The notes: generated by a model from the letters alone, not told the origin. DNA of 64,000 nucleotides from Kitasatospora paranensis (GCF_039544005.1 NZ_BAABKV010000001.1:1116001-1180000), one strand, 5' to 3'. Positions 35,089-44,257 are shown, counted from the stretch's first letter. Program-made: numbers and translations.

Positions 35089-36264
35089 TCAGACCCCGCC
35101 GAAGAGGTCCCGCCGGACGCCCTCGCCCGCGGTCAGCACGGCGCCCGCCAGCACCGCGCCGCCACCCGCCGTGCCGGCGCGGACCTCGGTGACCAGCGGG
35201 ACGAGCCGGGCGATCCGGTGTTCGACCCGGCGGGCGAGGTCGTCACCGCCGGCCCGGCCGATCTCGCCGCCGAGGACGACGCAGCCGGGGTCGATCACCG
35301 CGCAGACCGCGGCGGCGCCGATCGCGATGCGCTGCGCCAGCTCGTCCAGGAAGGCGTCGGCGCCGGAGCCCACCGCGTGGCGGACGACGGCCTCGCCGCG
35401 CGGTGCGGTGCCGGGCGGCGGGACGGGCAGGCCGTGCGCGGCGGCGAGGTCGCAGATGGCGGCCGAGGAGACGGTGGTGTGGAAGCCGCCGCCGGAGCAG
35501 CCGGTGACGGCGTCCGGCAGGCCACTGCCGTGCAGCGGCAGGTAGCCGATCTCGCCGGTACCGCCGTTCGCGCCGCGGCGCAGCCGTCCGTCGAGGACGA
35601 CGGCGGCGCCGACGCCGTGGCTGAGCCAGCAGAGCACGAAGGTGTCGCGGTCACGGGCGGCGCCGAGGCGGTGCTCGGCGATCCCGGCGAGGTTGACCTC
35701 GTTGTCGACGACGACGACGGTGTCGGGGTCGGCGCGCAGGGCGGCCAGCAGTTCGGTGTGCCAGCGGGGCAGCGCGCCGGAGTTGTTGTGCACGCCGGTG
35801 GCCGGGTCGAACAGGCCGGGGGCGCCGATCGCGACGGTGTGCAGGCGTTCGGCGCCGGCTTCGCGGGTGGCGGCGCGCAGCGCCTCGACGGTGCGTTCGA
35901 CGAGGTCCCCGTCGCCGAGTGCGGGCACCTCGGCGCGGGCCAGCGTGCGGCCGGTGAGGTCGGCGACGACCAGGCTGACGCCGGTGGAGCGGATGTCGAG
36001 GCCGGCCAGGTGGGCCCGGTCGGCGACGAGGGCGTAGAGGCGGGCGTTGGGGCCGCGGCGCTGCTCGCCGCTCTCGCCAGCGACGGCGACCAGGCCGGCC
36101 CGCTGGAGGCGCTCCAGCAGGTCGGCGACGGTGGGGCGGGAGAGACCGGTGAGGTCGCGCAGCTCGCTGGCGGTGAGGGGGCCGCGCTCCAGCAGGAGGT
36201 CGAGCGCCAGCCGGTCGTTGATGGCCCGGGCGGTGCTGGGCGTGGCCGTACGCACGGTCGTCAT
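35089..36264 (-). CDS. ROK-family transcriptional repressor
   Basis: A 391-residue ROK regulator from ATG 36264. N-terminal winged helix: GPLTASELRDLTGLSRPTV. The ROK sugar-kinase-like domain follows: VAIGAPGLFDPATG, VDNEVNLAGIAEHR, GVGAAVVLDGRLRRG, and the zinc/ROK signature GCSGGGFHTTVS, which has lost some of the usual cysteines and histidine. Probably senses a sugar. Divergent from a transporter gene with a palindrome in between, so it likely represses that transporter and itself. Confidence 0.9.
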   Translation of the reverse strand: MTTVRTATPSTARAINDRLALDLLLERGPLTASELRDLTGLSRPTVADLLERLQRAGLVAVAGESGEQRRGPNARLYALVADRAHLAGLDIRSTGVSLVVADLTGRTLARAEVPALGDGDLVERTVEALRAATREAGAERLHTVAIGAPGLFDPATGVHNNSGALPRWHTELLAALRADPDTVVVVDNEVNLAGIAEHRLGAARDRDTFVLCWLSHGVGAAVVLDGRLRRGANGGTGEIGYLPLHGSGLPDAVTGCSGGGFHTTVSSAAICDLAAAHGLPVPPPGTAPRGEAVVRHAVGSGADAFLDELAQRIAIGAAAVCAVIDPGCVVLGGEIGRAGGDDLARRVEHRIARLVPLVTEVRAGTAGGGAVLAGAVLTAGEGVRRDLFGGV

Positions 36265-36299
36265 GGCTCGGCATCCTTCCAGAGCGGCACCGAGGGTTT

Positions 36300-36322
36300 C
36301 TATCAGGGTCCCTTCCTGATAG
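36300..36322. promoter_or_regulatory. ROK operator palindrome
   Basis: CTATCAGG-N7-CCTGATAG, perfect 8-bp arms, in the divergent gap between the ROK gene (start 36264) and the transporter (start 36383). Position and symmetry make it the best candidate operator. Confidence 0.75.
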
Positions 36323-36382
36323 TTTACCGGCGCAGGCTGGAGGACGAGCCCCAGCGCGAACCGGAAGGGGAGGCACGGACCC

Positions 36383-37572
36383 ATGGCAGACGACATCGAC
36401 GCCGTACGGCGGGCGAGGGTCGGCATCGCGCTGGTCTTCGCCGTCCACGGGGCGGTGACCGGCACCTTCGCGACCCGGATCCCGTGGATCCAGGACCACC
36501 TGGGGCTCAGCCCCGGACAGCTCGGCCTCGCCCTGGTCGCCCCGGCGGTCGGCTCGTTCCTGGCGATGCCGCTGGCCGGCCGGATCGTGCACCGCTTCGG
36601 CGGCCGCGCCGCCGTCCGCGGACTGCTGATGCTCTGGACGCTCGCGCTGGCCCTGCCCGCGATCACCCCGAACCTCGGACTGCTCTGGGTCTCCCTGTTC
36701 GTCTACGGCGCGACCGCCGGCATGGCCGACGTGGCGATGAACGCCCAGGGCGTCGAGGTCGAGGTCCGGCTCGGCCGGCCGATCATGTCCGGGCTGCACG
36801 GGATGTGGAGCGTCGGCGGACTGGTCGCCTCCGGCTTCGGCGTGCTCGCCGCCCACCGGCAGGTCGACGCCCGCCTCCAGTACGCGGTGGTCGCCGCCCT
36901 GCTGACCGGGCTCGCCGTGGTCGTCACCCGCCGGCTGCTGGACGTCCGCCCCGAACCGGAGGAGCAGGCACCGCCGCGGTTCGCGCTGCCGCCACGCTCG
37001 GCCCTGCTCATCGGCCTGGTCGGGTTCTGCGCGGTGTTCGCCGAGGGCGCCAGCATGGACTGGGGCGGCGTCTACCTGCGGGACGTCACCGGCTCCTCGG
37101 CCGGCACCGCCGCCGCCTGCTTCGCCGCCTTCGCCGCCACCATGGCCGCCGCCCGGCTGGCCGGCGACGCGGTGGTCCAGCGGTTCGGCCCCGTCCGCAC
37201 CGTCCGCCTCGGCGGCGCCGTCGCCACGGTCGGCGGCCTCCTGGTGGTCGTCGCCGGATCGCCCGCGGTCGCCATCCCCGGCTTCGCCCTGATCGGCATC
37301 GGCATCGCGGTCGTGGTGCCGCTGGCCTCGCCGCCGCGGGCAAGTCCGGCGCCAACGCCAGCCAGGCCATCGCCGGCGTCGCCACCGTCACCTACACCTC
37401 CGGGCTGGTCGCCCCCGCCGTGATCGGCGGCATCGCCCAGGCCACCTCGCTCACCGTCTCGTTCGGGGTCGTCACCGCCCTGGCGGCCGCCCTGATCCCC
37501 ACGGCCGGCGCGATGCGGCAGCGGCCGACCGCGGACCGCAGCCGGCAGCCCGTCCCGGCCAACGCCGACTGA
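36383..37572 (+). CDS. MFS transporter controlled by ROK regulator (frame broken once)
   Basis: About 396 residues with 12 predicted spans after one T is added near 37332 (VVPLA to FAAAGKSGANASQAIAG). ATG 36383. Markers: FATRIPWIQDHLGLSPGQLG at the start, GMADVAMNAQGVEVE, and GLHGMWSVGGL. This subgroup resembles the YbjJ/FucP-like MFS proteins found beside ROK regulators, so a sugar or sugar-derived substrate is likely. A strong hairpin follows. Confidence 0.87.
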
Positions 37573-37600
37573 GGCCTGCCGCGGCAGCGGCCGACGACCA

Positions 37601-37636
37601 GGACCGCCCGCCCCACCTCCCCGGGGCGGGCGGTCC
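37601..37636 (+). terminator. Terminator hairpin after MFS gene
   Basis: Perfect 14-bp arms GGACCGCCCGCCCC and GGGGCGGGCGGTCC around an 8-base loop, 28 bp after the transporter stop. Confidence 0.8.
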
Positions 37637-37749
37637 GCCGCGTCCGCAGGCCCCGCCCGCCGCCTTTTCCGCACCCCCGCGCCCTCCGTGTTCGCGGGCG
37701 CGGGCGACCGATTTCCGCCCGCCGGGGGCGATCGGGCATGCTCACCGGC

Positions 37750-38664
37750 ATGGACCTCCCCGCGCAGCGCAACCCCGTCGGCGCCCACGTCCCGGTCGCC
37801 GGGCGCGGGCTGGCCGGGACGGGGCTCGCCTACGCGCGGCAGGTCGGCGCCGAGAGCGTCCAGGTGTTCGTGGCCAACCCGCGCGGCTGGGCGACCCCGG
37901 CCGGGAACCCGGCCCAGGACGAGGCCTTCCGCGCCGCCTGTGCCGAGACCGGCACACCGGCGTACGTGCACGCGCCGTACCTGATCAACTTCGGCTCCGA
38001 CTCGGCCGCCACCCGCGAGCGGTCCGCCGAGTCGCTGCGGCACTCGCTGCACCGGGCGCACGCGATCGGCGCACTGGGGGTGGTGGTGCACACCGGCTCG
38101 GCGCTCTGCGGGCCGCCCGCCGCCGCGCTCGCGCACGTCCGCCGCGGCGTCCTGCCGCTGCTCGACGAGCTGGAGGCGTTCGGCGACGCCGCGCCCGCCC
38201 TGCTGCTGGAGCCCACCGCGGGCCAGGGCCGTTCGCTCTGCGCGCGGATGGCCGACCTCGGCCCGTACCTGGAGGCGCTCGACCGGCACCCGGCCGTCGG
38301 CGTCTGCCTGGACACCTGCCACGCCTTCGCCGCCGGGCACGACCTGGCCGCCCCGGGTGGCGTCGCCGCGATGCTCGACGAGCTCACCGACGCCGTCGGC
38401 CCCGGGCGGCTGCGGCTCATCCACGCCAACGACTCCGAGGACGCGGTCGGCGCCCGCAAGGACCGGCACGCCAACATCGGCGCCGGGATGATCGGCGCCC
38501 CGGCCTTCGGCGAGCTGCTGGCGCACCCGGCCACCGCCGGGGTGCCGCTGGTCATCGAGACACCGGACGGGCGGCACGACCCGGACCGGGTGGAGGGCGC
38601 CCGGCACGCCCGGGACATCGCCCGGCTGAAGGAACTGCGGGCCGCCGCCGGGGTGCCGGCATGA
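37750..38664 (+). CDS. nfo: Endonuclease IV-type AP endonuclease (Nfo)
   Basis: A 304-residue TIM-barrel enzyme (from ATG 37750; an ATG at 37738 is possible) that nicks DNA at abasic sites. Zinc-ligand motifs are present: GAHVPVAG, VVHTGSALCG, LLLEPTAGQG, the signature VCLDTCHAFAAGHD, IHANDS with DRHANIGAG, and VIETPDG. Length and all ligands are normal. Its stop overlaps the next gene start (ATGA). Confidence 0.93.
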   Translation: MDLPAQRNPVGAHVPVAGRGLAGTGLAYARQVGAESVQVFVANPRGWATPAGNPAQDEAFRAACAETGTPAYVHAPYLINFGSDSAATRERSAESLRHSLHRAHAIGALGVVVHTGSALCGPPAAALAHVRRGVLPLLDELEAFGDAAPALLLEPTAGQGRSLCARMADLGPYLEALDRHPAVGVCLDTCHAFAAGHDLAAPGGVAAMLDELTDAVGPGRLRLIHANDSEDAVGARKDRHANIGAGMIGAPAFGELLAHPATAGVPLVIETPDGRHDPDRVEGARHARDIARLKELRAAAGVPA

Positions 38665-39311
38665 ACCACGGCCCGCGGCGGCGCCTCGCCCTCCTCCTGC
38701 TGCTGCTCGTCGCCGCCGCCGGCTCGCTGCTGTTCTGGAGCCCGACCGCCGTCCTGGCCGGCGCCGCGGGCCCGTGGCGGCTGCCGGTGGCGCTCGCCGT
38801 GTACGCGCTGGGCACCGTCGCCTTCGTCCCCAAGCCCGCGCTGAACGCCGCCGCCGGGCTGCTGCTCGGCGTCACCGTCGGCCTGCCGGTGGCGCTCGCG
38901 GGGACGGTGCTGGGCGCGGCCGCCGCGTTCGCGCTCGGCCGGACGCTGGCCCGCGACGCGCTGCGGCCGCTGCTGCGGGCGAAGGCGGCCGCGGCGGTCG
39001 ACCGCCGGCTCACCGAGCAGGGCTTCCGGAGCGTCCTGCTGCTGCGGCTGATCCCCGGGGTGCCGTTCCAGGCCGCCAACTACGCGTGCGCGCTGTCCGG
39101 GGTCCGTGCGGCCCCGTTCCTCGGGGCGACCGCGCTGGGCGTGCTGCCGGGCACCGCCGCGTACGTGGTGGCCGGGGCGAGCGCGTCCTCGCCCACCTCG
39201 CCGGCCTTCCTGGTGTCGTCCGCGGTGGTGGTGGCGCTGGCAGCGGCCAGCCTGGTCTCGCTGTGGCGGGCCAGGGCGGCCGTCGCTACCCCTCGGCCGG
39301 AGTCTCCCTGA
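38661..39311 (+). CDS. TVP38/TMEM64 (VTT-domain) membrane protein
   Basis: A 216-residue membrane protein coupled to nfo by a 4-bp overlap. Five to six spans with the VTT core: LNAAAGLLLGVTVGLPVALA, LGRTLARDALRP, and LRLIPGVPFQAANYACALSG. VTT/DedA-superfamily proteins are linked to lipid scrambling and undecaprenyl-phosphate recycling. Its 3' end overlaps the opposing DUF2568 gene by 26 bp. Confidence 0.9.
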   Translation: MNHGPRRRLALLLLLLVAAAGSLLFWSPTAVLAGAAGPWRLPVALAVYALGTVAFVPKPALNAAAGLLLGVTVGLPVALAGTVLGAAAAFALGRTLARDALRPLLRAKAAAAVDRRLTEQGFRSVLLLRLIPGVPFQAANYACALSGVRAAPFLGATALGVLPGTAAYVVAGASASSPTSPAFLVSSAVVVALAAASLVSLWRARAAVATPRPESP

Positions 39312-39660
39312 CCGGCGGACGCCACTCGCCGTACCCGGCCAGCACCGCCGTGTCGGCGACCATCACCACGCCCAGGACCAGCGCCCACAGGCCGTGCCCG
39401 GCGAGCGCCAGGGCGGCGACCGCGCCGCCGAACACCAGCAGCTGGGTCAGCAGCCAGCCGACCGGCGACTTCACCGACGCCCTCGGCGCGGCGTAGCGCC
39501 CCCAGAACACGGCGGCGACCACCGGCAGCAGCACGACCAGCGCGATCCGCAGCGCGAGCGGCCCCGGCGCGGCCCAGCCGCCGTACGCCAGCGCGGCCAG
39601 CGCGCACAGTTCCAGCAGGAACCGGACCAGCAGGGCCACCCCCGCCACACCACCCCGCAC
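39286..39660 (-). CDS. YrdB/DUF2568 family membrane protein
   Basis: A 124-residue protein with four membrane spans. GTG 39660 is preceded by GGGGAGGGGAAGA. FLLELCALAALAYGGW and WGRYAAPRASVKSP are typical of DUF2568 proteins, small integral membrane proteins of unknown function. Confidence 0.85.
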   Translation of the reverse strand: MRGGVAGVALLVRFLLELCALAALAYGGWAAPGPLALRIALVVLLPVVAAVFWGRYAAPRASVKSPVGWLLTQLLVFGGAVAALALAGHGLWALVLGVVMVADTAVLAGYGEWRPPVRETPAEG

Positions 39661-39838
39661 GGCTCTTCCCCTCCCCCGACACAGTCTTCGTCGACACGTC
39701 TCCGTGAGCGCACAGCCTAGGGCGGTCGGGGGCCGGTGCCACCCCCTTCGGCGCGATCGGCCCGGATTCGTTCGGACACGGGGTGTCCGGCGGCAATTCG
39801 GTGGCAGCCCCGCCGGACGCTGCGTCAGGATGGCGGCC

Positions 39839-40348
39839 ATGACGACCTCACGCATCGATCCCCCGTTCGCCGCCGACGAGACGACCATGCTCAACGCCTG
39901 GCTGGACTTCCACCGCGAGACCCTCGCGGTGAAGACCGAGGGGCTGAGCACCGAGCAGCTGCGGCAGCGGTCGGCGCCGCCGTCCTCGCTCTCCCTGCTC
40001 GGGCTCGTCCGCCACATGGCCGAGGTGGAACGGGCCTGGTTCCAGGGCTGTCTCCAGGGCGAGGAGTTCAAGCAGGGCCTGTACTGGACCGACGAGAACG
40101 AGGACGGCGACTTCGACGACATCGACACCGCCGACGCCGAGGCGGACTTCGCCACCTGGCGCGCCCAGATCGACCTGGCCCGCCAGGCCGCGGCCGGGCT
40201 GCCGCTGGAGACGGTCGGCAAGCGGCTGCGTCACGGCAACGAGGTGACGCTGCGCTGGATCCTCGTCCACATGATCGAGGAGTACGCGCGGCACAACGGA
40301 CACGCCGATCTTCTGCGGGAGCGGATCGACGGAGTCACCGGCGAGTGA
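39839..40348 (+). CDS. DinB/DUF664-family protein
   Basis: A 169-residue four-helix-bundle protein starting at ATG 39839. Metal-site histidines of the family are visible: LGLVRHMAEVERAWF, and WILVHMIEEYARHNGHADLL. The family includes thiol-dependent transferases (mycothiol or bacillithiol users), a plausible role in an actinomycete; no substrate is indicated. Confidence 0.9.
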   Translation: MTTSRIDPPFAADETTMLNAWLDFHRETLAVKTEGLSTEQLRQRSAPPSSLSLLGLVRHMAEVERAWFQGCLQGEEFKQGLYWTDENEDGDFDDIDTADAEADFATWRAQIDLARQAAAGLPLETVGKRLRHGNEVTLRWILVHMIEEYARHNGHADLLRERIDGVTGE

Positions 40349-40363
40349 CGGCGTTACGTCTTC

Positions 40364-40380
40364 GTTGACGGATCGTCAAC
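40364..40380. promoter_or_regulatory. Inverted repeat GTTGACG-GAT-CGTCAAC
   Basis: Perfect 7-bp arms, 16 bp after the DinB stop and about 240 bp before the SepF-like start. Shares TGACG-N3-CGTCA with 5829-5841. Operator or weak terminator; undecided. Confidence 0.4.
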
Positions 40381-40618
40381 CCGCTGTCGTCGTACACCGA
40401 TATGGTCCACCCGCGGAACCGTCCGGCGACCTGCGGCGTCGCACCGATCACCGGGATCATCCCGGCCCTCGGTCGCGCCACGCCACGGACGGCTGCCGCG
40501 AGCGGGCACCGAACCGGTGATCAGTGCGATACTCGGACAGTTCCACCTTGTGGATGACGTGTCAGTAGGACATGGACACCGCGGGGGACGCGGACGGGAC
40601 GGGACAGGGAGGCGCGGC

Positions 40619-41017
40619 ATGGGAGCACTTCGCGACGAGCACCACCACAACGGGTGGCTGATGCCCTCCGGCAGCTACCCCGCTGCGGTCTACGACGACC
40701 CGTGGGACGCCGAGGACACACTGCCGGCCGTGCCCGCGCCGGCGGCCCGCATCGTCTCGCTGAAGCCGACCGGCTTCGAGGCCGCCCGCACCGTCGGCGA
40801 GCACCTGCGCACCGGCACGCCCGTCGTGATGGACCTGACGGAGATGACCGGCCCCGAGGCCAAGCGGATGGTGGACTTCGCCTCCGGGCTGATCTTCGGC
40901 ACCCGCGGCGGGATCGAGCGGATCGCCCGCCGGGTCTTCCTGCTGACCCCCGCCGACGTCGAGGTGACGGTGATCGACCGCCCGCAGGACGGCACCGGCT
41001 TCTACAACCAGAGCTGA
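40619..41017 (+). CDS. SepF-like cell-division protein, stand-alone paralogue
   Basis: A 132-residue protein from ATG 40619 after GGGAGG. The SepF domain is clear: IVSLKPTGFEAARTVGEHLRTG, VVMDLTEMTGPEAKRMVDFASG, and GIERIARRVFLLTP. SepF polymerises and links FtsZ to the membrane. Genes around it (DinB protein, TetR) are not the division cluster, so this is one of the additional SepF-like proteins that streptomycetes carry, which modulate sporulation septation. The membrane-binding amphipathic N-terminus of canonical SepF is not evident. Confidence 0.88.
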   Translation: MGALRDEHHHNGWLMPSGSYPAAVYDDPWDAEDTLPAVPAPAARIVSLKPTGFEAARTVGEHLRTGTPVVMDLTEMTGPEAKRMVDFASGLIFGTRGGIERIARRVFLLTPADVEVTVIDRPQDGTGFYNQS

Positions 41018-41032
41018 CCCACCCCTCCCCGG

Positions 41033-41064
41033 CCGGGGACGGCATCCGCCGTCCCCGGTTTTCT
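41033..41064 (+). terminator. Rho-independent terminator after the SepF-like gene
   Basis: CCGGGGACGGC-ATCC-GCCGTCCCCGG followed by TTTTCT: an 11-bp stem with a real T-tract, unusual in this high-G+C sequence. Confidence 0.85.
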
Positions 41065-41113
41065 GCTGCCCGGGGCCGGCCCGCCCCCTCTCGATCGAGA
41101 CGCCGGAATTAAG

Positions 41114-41135
41114 AATGAGACATCCATGTCTCATT
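41114..41135. promoter_or_regulatory. TetR operator, perfect 22-bp palindrome
   Basis: AATGAGACAT-CC-ATGTCTCATT, 10-bp arms, immediately upstream of the tetR start at 41153. A -10-like TACACT at 41141-41146 lies 6 bases before the ATG, which would give a leaderless mRNA repressed by its own product. Confidence 0.8.
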
Positions 41136-41152
41136 TGCTCTACACTCGATCC

Positions 41153-41707
41153 ATGGCCACCGACCGCGACTCCGTCCTCGAAGCAGCCGTCGGCGTGCTC
41201 TCACGGCGCCCCACGGCGCACCTCGACGAGATCGCCCGCGCGGCCGGGATCAGCCGGGCCACGCTGCACCGGATCTTCCCGGGCCGCGAGGCGCTGATCC
41301 GCGAGGTCGGCATGCTCAGCCTGCGCAGATTCGCGACCGCCTGCGACACCGCCCGGATCGAGGAGGGCGACGCCCAGGAGGCCCTGCGCCGCCTCGTCGA
41401 GGCGGTCGTCCCGGACGCGGCCCTCTGCGCCTTCCTGACCGGTGAGAACCAGCTCTACGACGACCCGGAGATCAACCGCCTCTGGGACATCCAGGACGCC
41501 AGGGTCCGCGCGCTCTTCCTGCGCGGACAGCAACAGGGCGTGTTCCGGATCGAGCTCACCGCCGGCTGGCTCAGCGAGGCCTTCTTCGACCTCCTCGCCG
41601 GCGTCGGCTGGGCCGTCCAGGACGGACGACTCGCCCCCCGCGACAGCGCCTACTCGCTCACCGAGCTCTTCCTCGGCGGAGCCACCAGGAGAACAGAACC
41701 CTCATGA
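41153..41707 (+). CDS. TetR-family repressor of the adjacent MFS exporter
   Basis: A 184-residue regulator. The ATG at 41153 is chosen because the earlier ATG (41126) lies inside the palindromic operator. HTH: LDEIARAAGISRATLHRIF. The ligand domain is helical (FLTGENQLYDDPEINRLW). The stop overlaps the transporter start by ATGA, so repressor and exporter form one transcript, and the operator upstream would control both. Confidence 0.9.
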   Translation: MATDRDSVLEAAVGVLSRRPTAHLDEIARAAGISRATLHRIFPGREALIREVGMLSLRRFATACDTARIEEGDAQEALRRLVEAVVPDAALCAFLTGENQLYDDPEINRLWDIQDARVRALFLRGQQQGVFRIELTAGWLSEAFFDLLAGVGWAVQDGRLAPRDSAYSLTELFLGGATRRTEPS

Positions 41708-43302
41708 ACGGCACCCACGTCCAGGTCCGCGCCCCGCAGCGCTGGGCCGGCCTGGGCGTACTCGTCCTGGCCGTCACCCTCGTCGCCGTCGACGCGACCG
41801 TCCTCTCCCTCGCCCTCCTCCATCAGCGAGTCGCTCCACCCGAGCGGCACCCAGCTGCTGTGGATCGGCGACGCCTACTCCTTCGTCCTCGCCGGACTGC
41901 TCGTCAGCATGGGTGCCCTCAGCGACCGGATCGGCCGCCGGCGGCTGCTGCTGCTCGGCTCCACCGCGTTCGGCGCCGCCTCGCTGCTCGCCGCGTACGC
42001 GCCGAGCGCCGGCTGGCTGATCCTGGCCCGCGCCCTGCTCGGAGTCGCCGGCGCCACGATCATGCCCTCCACGCTGTCGCTGATCCGGGCGCTCTTCCCG
42101 GACGCCCGGGAGCGGGCCACCGCCATCGGCATCTGGGGCGCGGGCGCCACCGCCGGCGCCGCCCTCGGCCCGCTGGTCGGCGGGCTGCTGCTGGAGCACT
42201 TCTGGTGGGGCTCCGCGTTCCTGCTCAACCTGCCCGTGCTGGCGCTGCTGCTGGCCCTCGGCCGCTGGCTGCTGCCCGAGTCCCGCGACCCCCGGCCCGG
42301 CCGCTGGGACGCGGCGAGCGTCGTGCTCTCGCTCGCCGGCGTCATCGGCGTGGTCTACGGCGTCAAGGAGGCCGCCGCGCACGGTCCGCTCTCGCACTGG
42401 AGCGTGCCGGCCGCCTTCGTCCTCGGCGCGGCCGCGCTGGTCGCCTTCGTCCGCCGTCAGCTCCGGTTGGAGACCCCGCTGCTGGACGTCCGGCTCTTCG
42501 CCGACCGGCGCTTCACCGCGGCCGTGGTCGGCACCCTGACCTCGCTGATCGGGCTGTCCGGCGTGATCTTCTTCATGTCGCAGTACCTCCAGCTCGTGCG
42601 CGGCATGTCGCCGCTGACCGCGGGCATCGCCGAGATGCCGGCCTTCGTCGGCGCCGTGGTCGGCGGGCTGCTCACCGCACGGGTGGCCCGACGCACCGGT
42701 GCCCGGGCCACCCTGACCGGCGGCCTGCTCGTGATGGGTGCGGGCCTCGCCGTGCTCGGGCTGGTGCACACCGACAGCACCTACCTGCTGCTCGGCACCG
42801 CCTTCCTGGCCGTCGGCACCGCCGAGGGCGTGGTGTACACCCTCGCCTCCGACCTCGTGCTCGGAGCCGCGCCCGCGGAGAAGTCCGGGGCCGCCTCCGC
42901 GGTCTCCGAGACCGCCTACGAGCTCGGCACGGCGCTGGGCATCGCCCTGGTCGGCTCGGTGGTCACCGCCCTCTACGCCGGCGCGCTGCGCGTCCCGGCC
43001 GGGGTGGACGCGACGCAGGCCAGAGAGTCCATCGGCGGCGCCGTCGAGACGGCCCGCACCCTCCCGCAAGCGGCCGGCGCCCGCCTCATCGCCGACGCCG
43101 AACAGGCCTTCGTGCACGGCATGAACGTGGCGGCGTGGCTGGCCGCCGGCCTGCTGCTGGTGTCCGCGGCCCTCGCCTGGCGGCTGCTCCGCCACCCCCA
43201 CGGCGGCAACGCCGCGGCGACCGGCCCGGTGGAGGTCGGCCCGCACTCCGACGAGGAGCCGACGGAGCCGGCCCCGACCCCGACCCCGCCCGCGCGGCAT
43301 AG
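41704..43302 (+). CDS. EmrB/QacA-type MFS drug exporter (frame broken at two sites)
   Basis: A DHA2-family exporter with about 14 spans and 533 residues after repair. Two C must be added near 41827 (LSLAL to PSISESLHPSGTQLLWIGDAY) and one base near 43280 to reach the TAG at 43300-43302. Motif A is GALSDRIGRRRLLLLG, motif C GATAGAALGPLVGG. Coupled to a TetR repressor, the usual arrangement for multidrug efflux. Without the last correction the frame would stay open for 2.7 kb across four opposite-strand genes, which is implausible. Confidence 0.88.
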   Translation: MNGTHVQVRAPQRWAGLGVLVLAVTLVAVDATVLSLALLHQRVAPPERHPAAVDRRRLLLRPRRTARQHGCPQRPDRPPAAAAARLHRVRRRLAARRVRAERRLADPGPRPARSRRRHDHALHAVADPGALPGRPGAGHRHRHLGRGRHRRRRPRPAGRRAAAGALLVGLRVPAQPARAGAAAGPRPLAAARVPRPPARPLGRGERRALARRRHRRGLRRQGGRRARSALALERAGRLRPRRGRAGRLRPPSAPVGDPAAGRPALRRPALHRGRGRHPDLADRAVRRDLLHVAVPPARARHVAADRGHRRDAGLRRRRGRRAAHRTGGPTHRCPGHPDRRPARDGCGPRRARAGAHRQHLPAARHRLPGRRHRRGRGVHPRLRPRARSRARGEVRGRLRGLRDRLRARHGAGHRPGRLGGHRPLRRRAARPGRGGRDAGQRVHRRRRRDGPHPPASGRRPPHRRRRTGLRARHERGGVAGRRPAAGVRGPRLAAAPPPPRRQRRGDRPGGGRPALRRGADGAGPDPDPARAA

Positions 43303-43319
43303 CCGCGGGCAGCAGACGC

Positions 43320-43369
43320 GGGGCGGCGGCCGGGGCCGGGGCCGGGGCCGGGGCGGCGGCCGGGGCCGG
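43320..43369. repeat. GGGGCC-rich repeat tract
   Basis: A run of GGGGCC units with GGGGCGGCGG interruptions between the convergent exporter and VIT genes. Multiple G4 runs on the plus strand make a G-quadruplex likely; it may double as a transcription stop. Confidence 0.7.
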
Positions 43370-44133
43370 TCAGACGACCGCGCCGAGCAGCGACCCGGCC
43401 AGGTAGGTCACGCCCATGGCCAGGGCGCCGCCGGCGACGTTGCGCAGGATCGCCCGGCCGGGCGGTGCCGAACCCAGCCGGGCGCTGATCCAACCGGTGA
43501 CGACCAGGGCGACCAGCACGCACACCACGGTCACCGGCACCCGCAGGCCCGCCGGCGGCAGGACGATGGCGAGCAGCGGCAGCACCGCGCCGACCGTGAA
43601 GGCGACGAAGCTGGCGAGCGCCGCATGCCAGGGGTTGGTCAGCTCGTCGGGGTCGATGCCGAGCTCGGTCTCGGCGTGGGCGCCCAGCGCGTCGCGTGCC
43701 GTCAGCTCCTCGGCCACCTCGCCGGCGAGATCGGGGTTCAGGCCCTTGGCCTCGTACATGCCCGCCAGTTCGGCGAGCTCCTCCTCCGGCATGGTCGCCA
43801 GCTCGTGCTTCTCCTGGGCGAGCGCGGCCCGTTCGGCGTCGCGCTGGGTGCTGACCGAGACGTACTCGCCGGAGGCCATCGACAGGGCACCGGCCAGCAG
43901 GCCCGCCAGCCCGGAAGCGATCAGGGTGTCCCGCGAGCCGGTGGCACCGGCGACGCCGACCACCAGGCCCGCCGTCGAGACGATGCCGTCGTTGGCGCCG
44001 AGTACGCCCGCCCGCAGCCAGTTCAGTCGGCTGCCGAGTCCGCCGTGCCCCGGTTCGTGGTCGGCCTGGCCCGCCCCGTCGGGCGGGGGTGGGGGCTCGT
44101 GCTGCTCGCGCCGCGGTCGGCTGATTCGTCCAC
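43370..44133 (-). CDS. VIT1/CCC1-family iron/manganese transporter (frame broken once)
   Basis: About 254 residues. The conserved part starts NWLRAGVLGANDGIVSTAGLVVGVAGA (first span) and includes SMASGEYVSVSTQRD, ELGIDPDELTNPWHAA and five spans ending at 43370. GTG 44133 (MDESADR) becomes in-frame if one C is added near 44115, giving an REQHEPPPPPDG head; otherwise the frame is open to a GTG at 44254. VIT-family proteins move Fe2+ or Mn2+ out of the cytosol. Confidence 0.83.
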
Positions 44134-44257
44134 GGAGCCAGTCTGCGTCCCGGGCGGGCCTCGGCGGCCGTACGGCACGACGTGTCCTCGGCCGCTCGGA
44201 GTGTCCTCGGCCGCTCGCACCTGCCGTGGTGCCCGGGACTGTCCGGCCCCGCACCGG

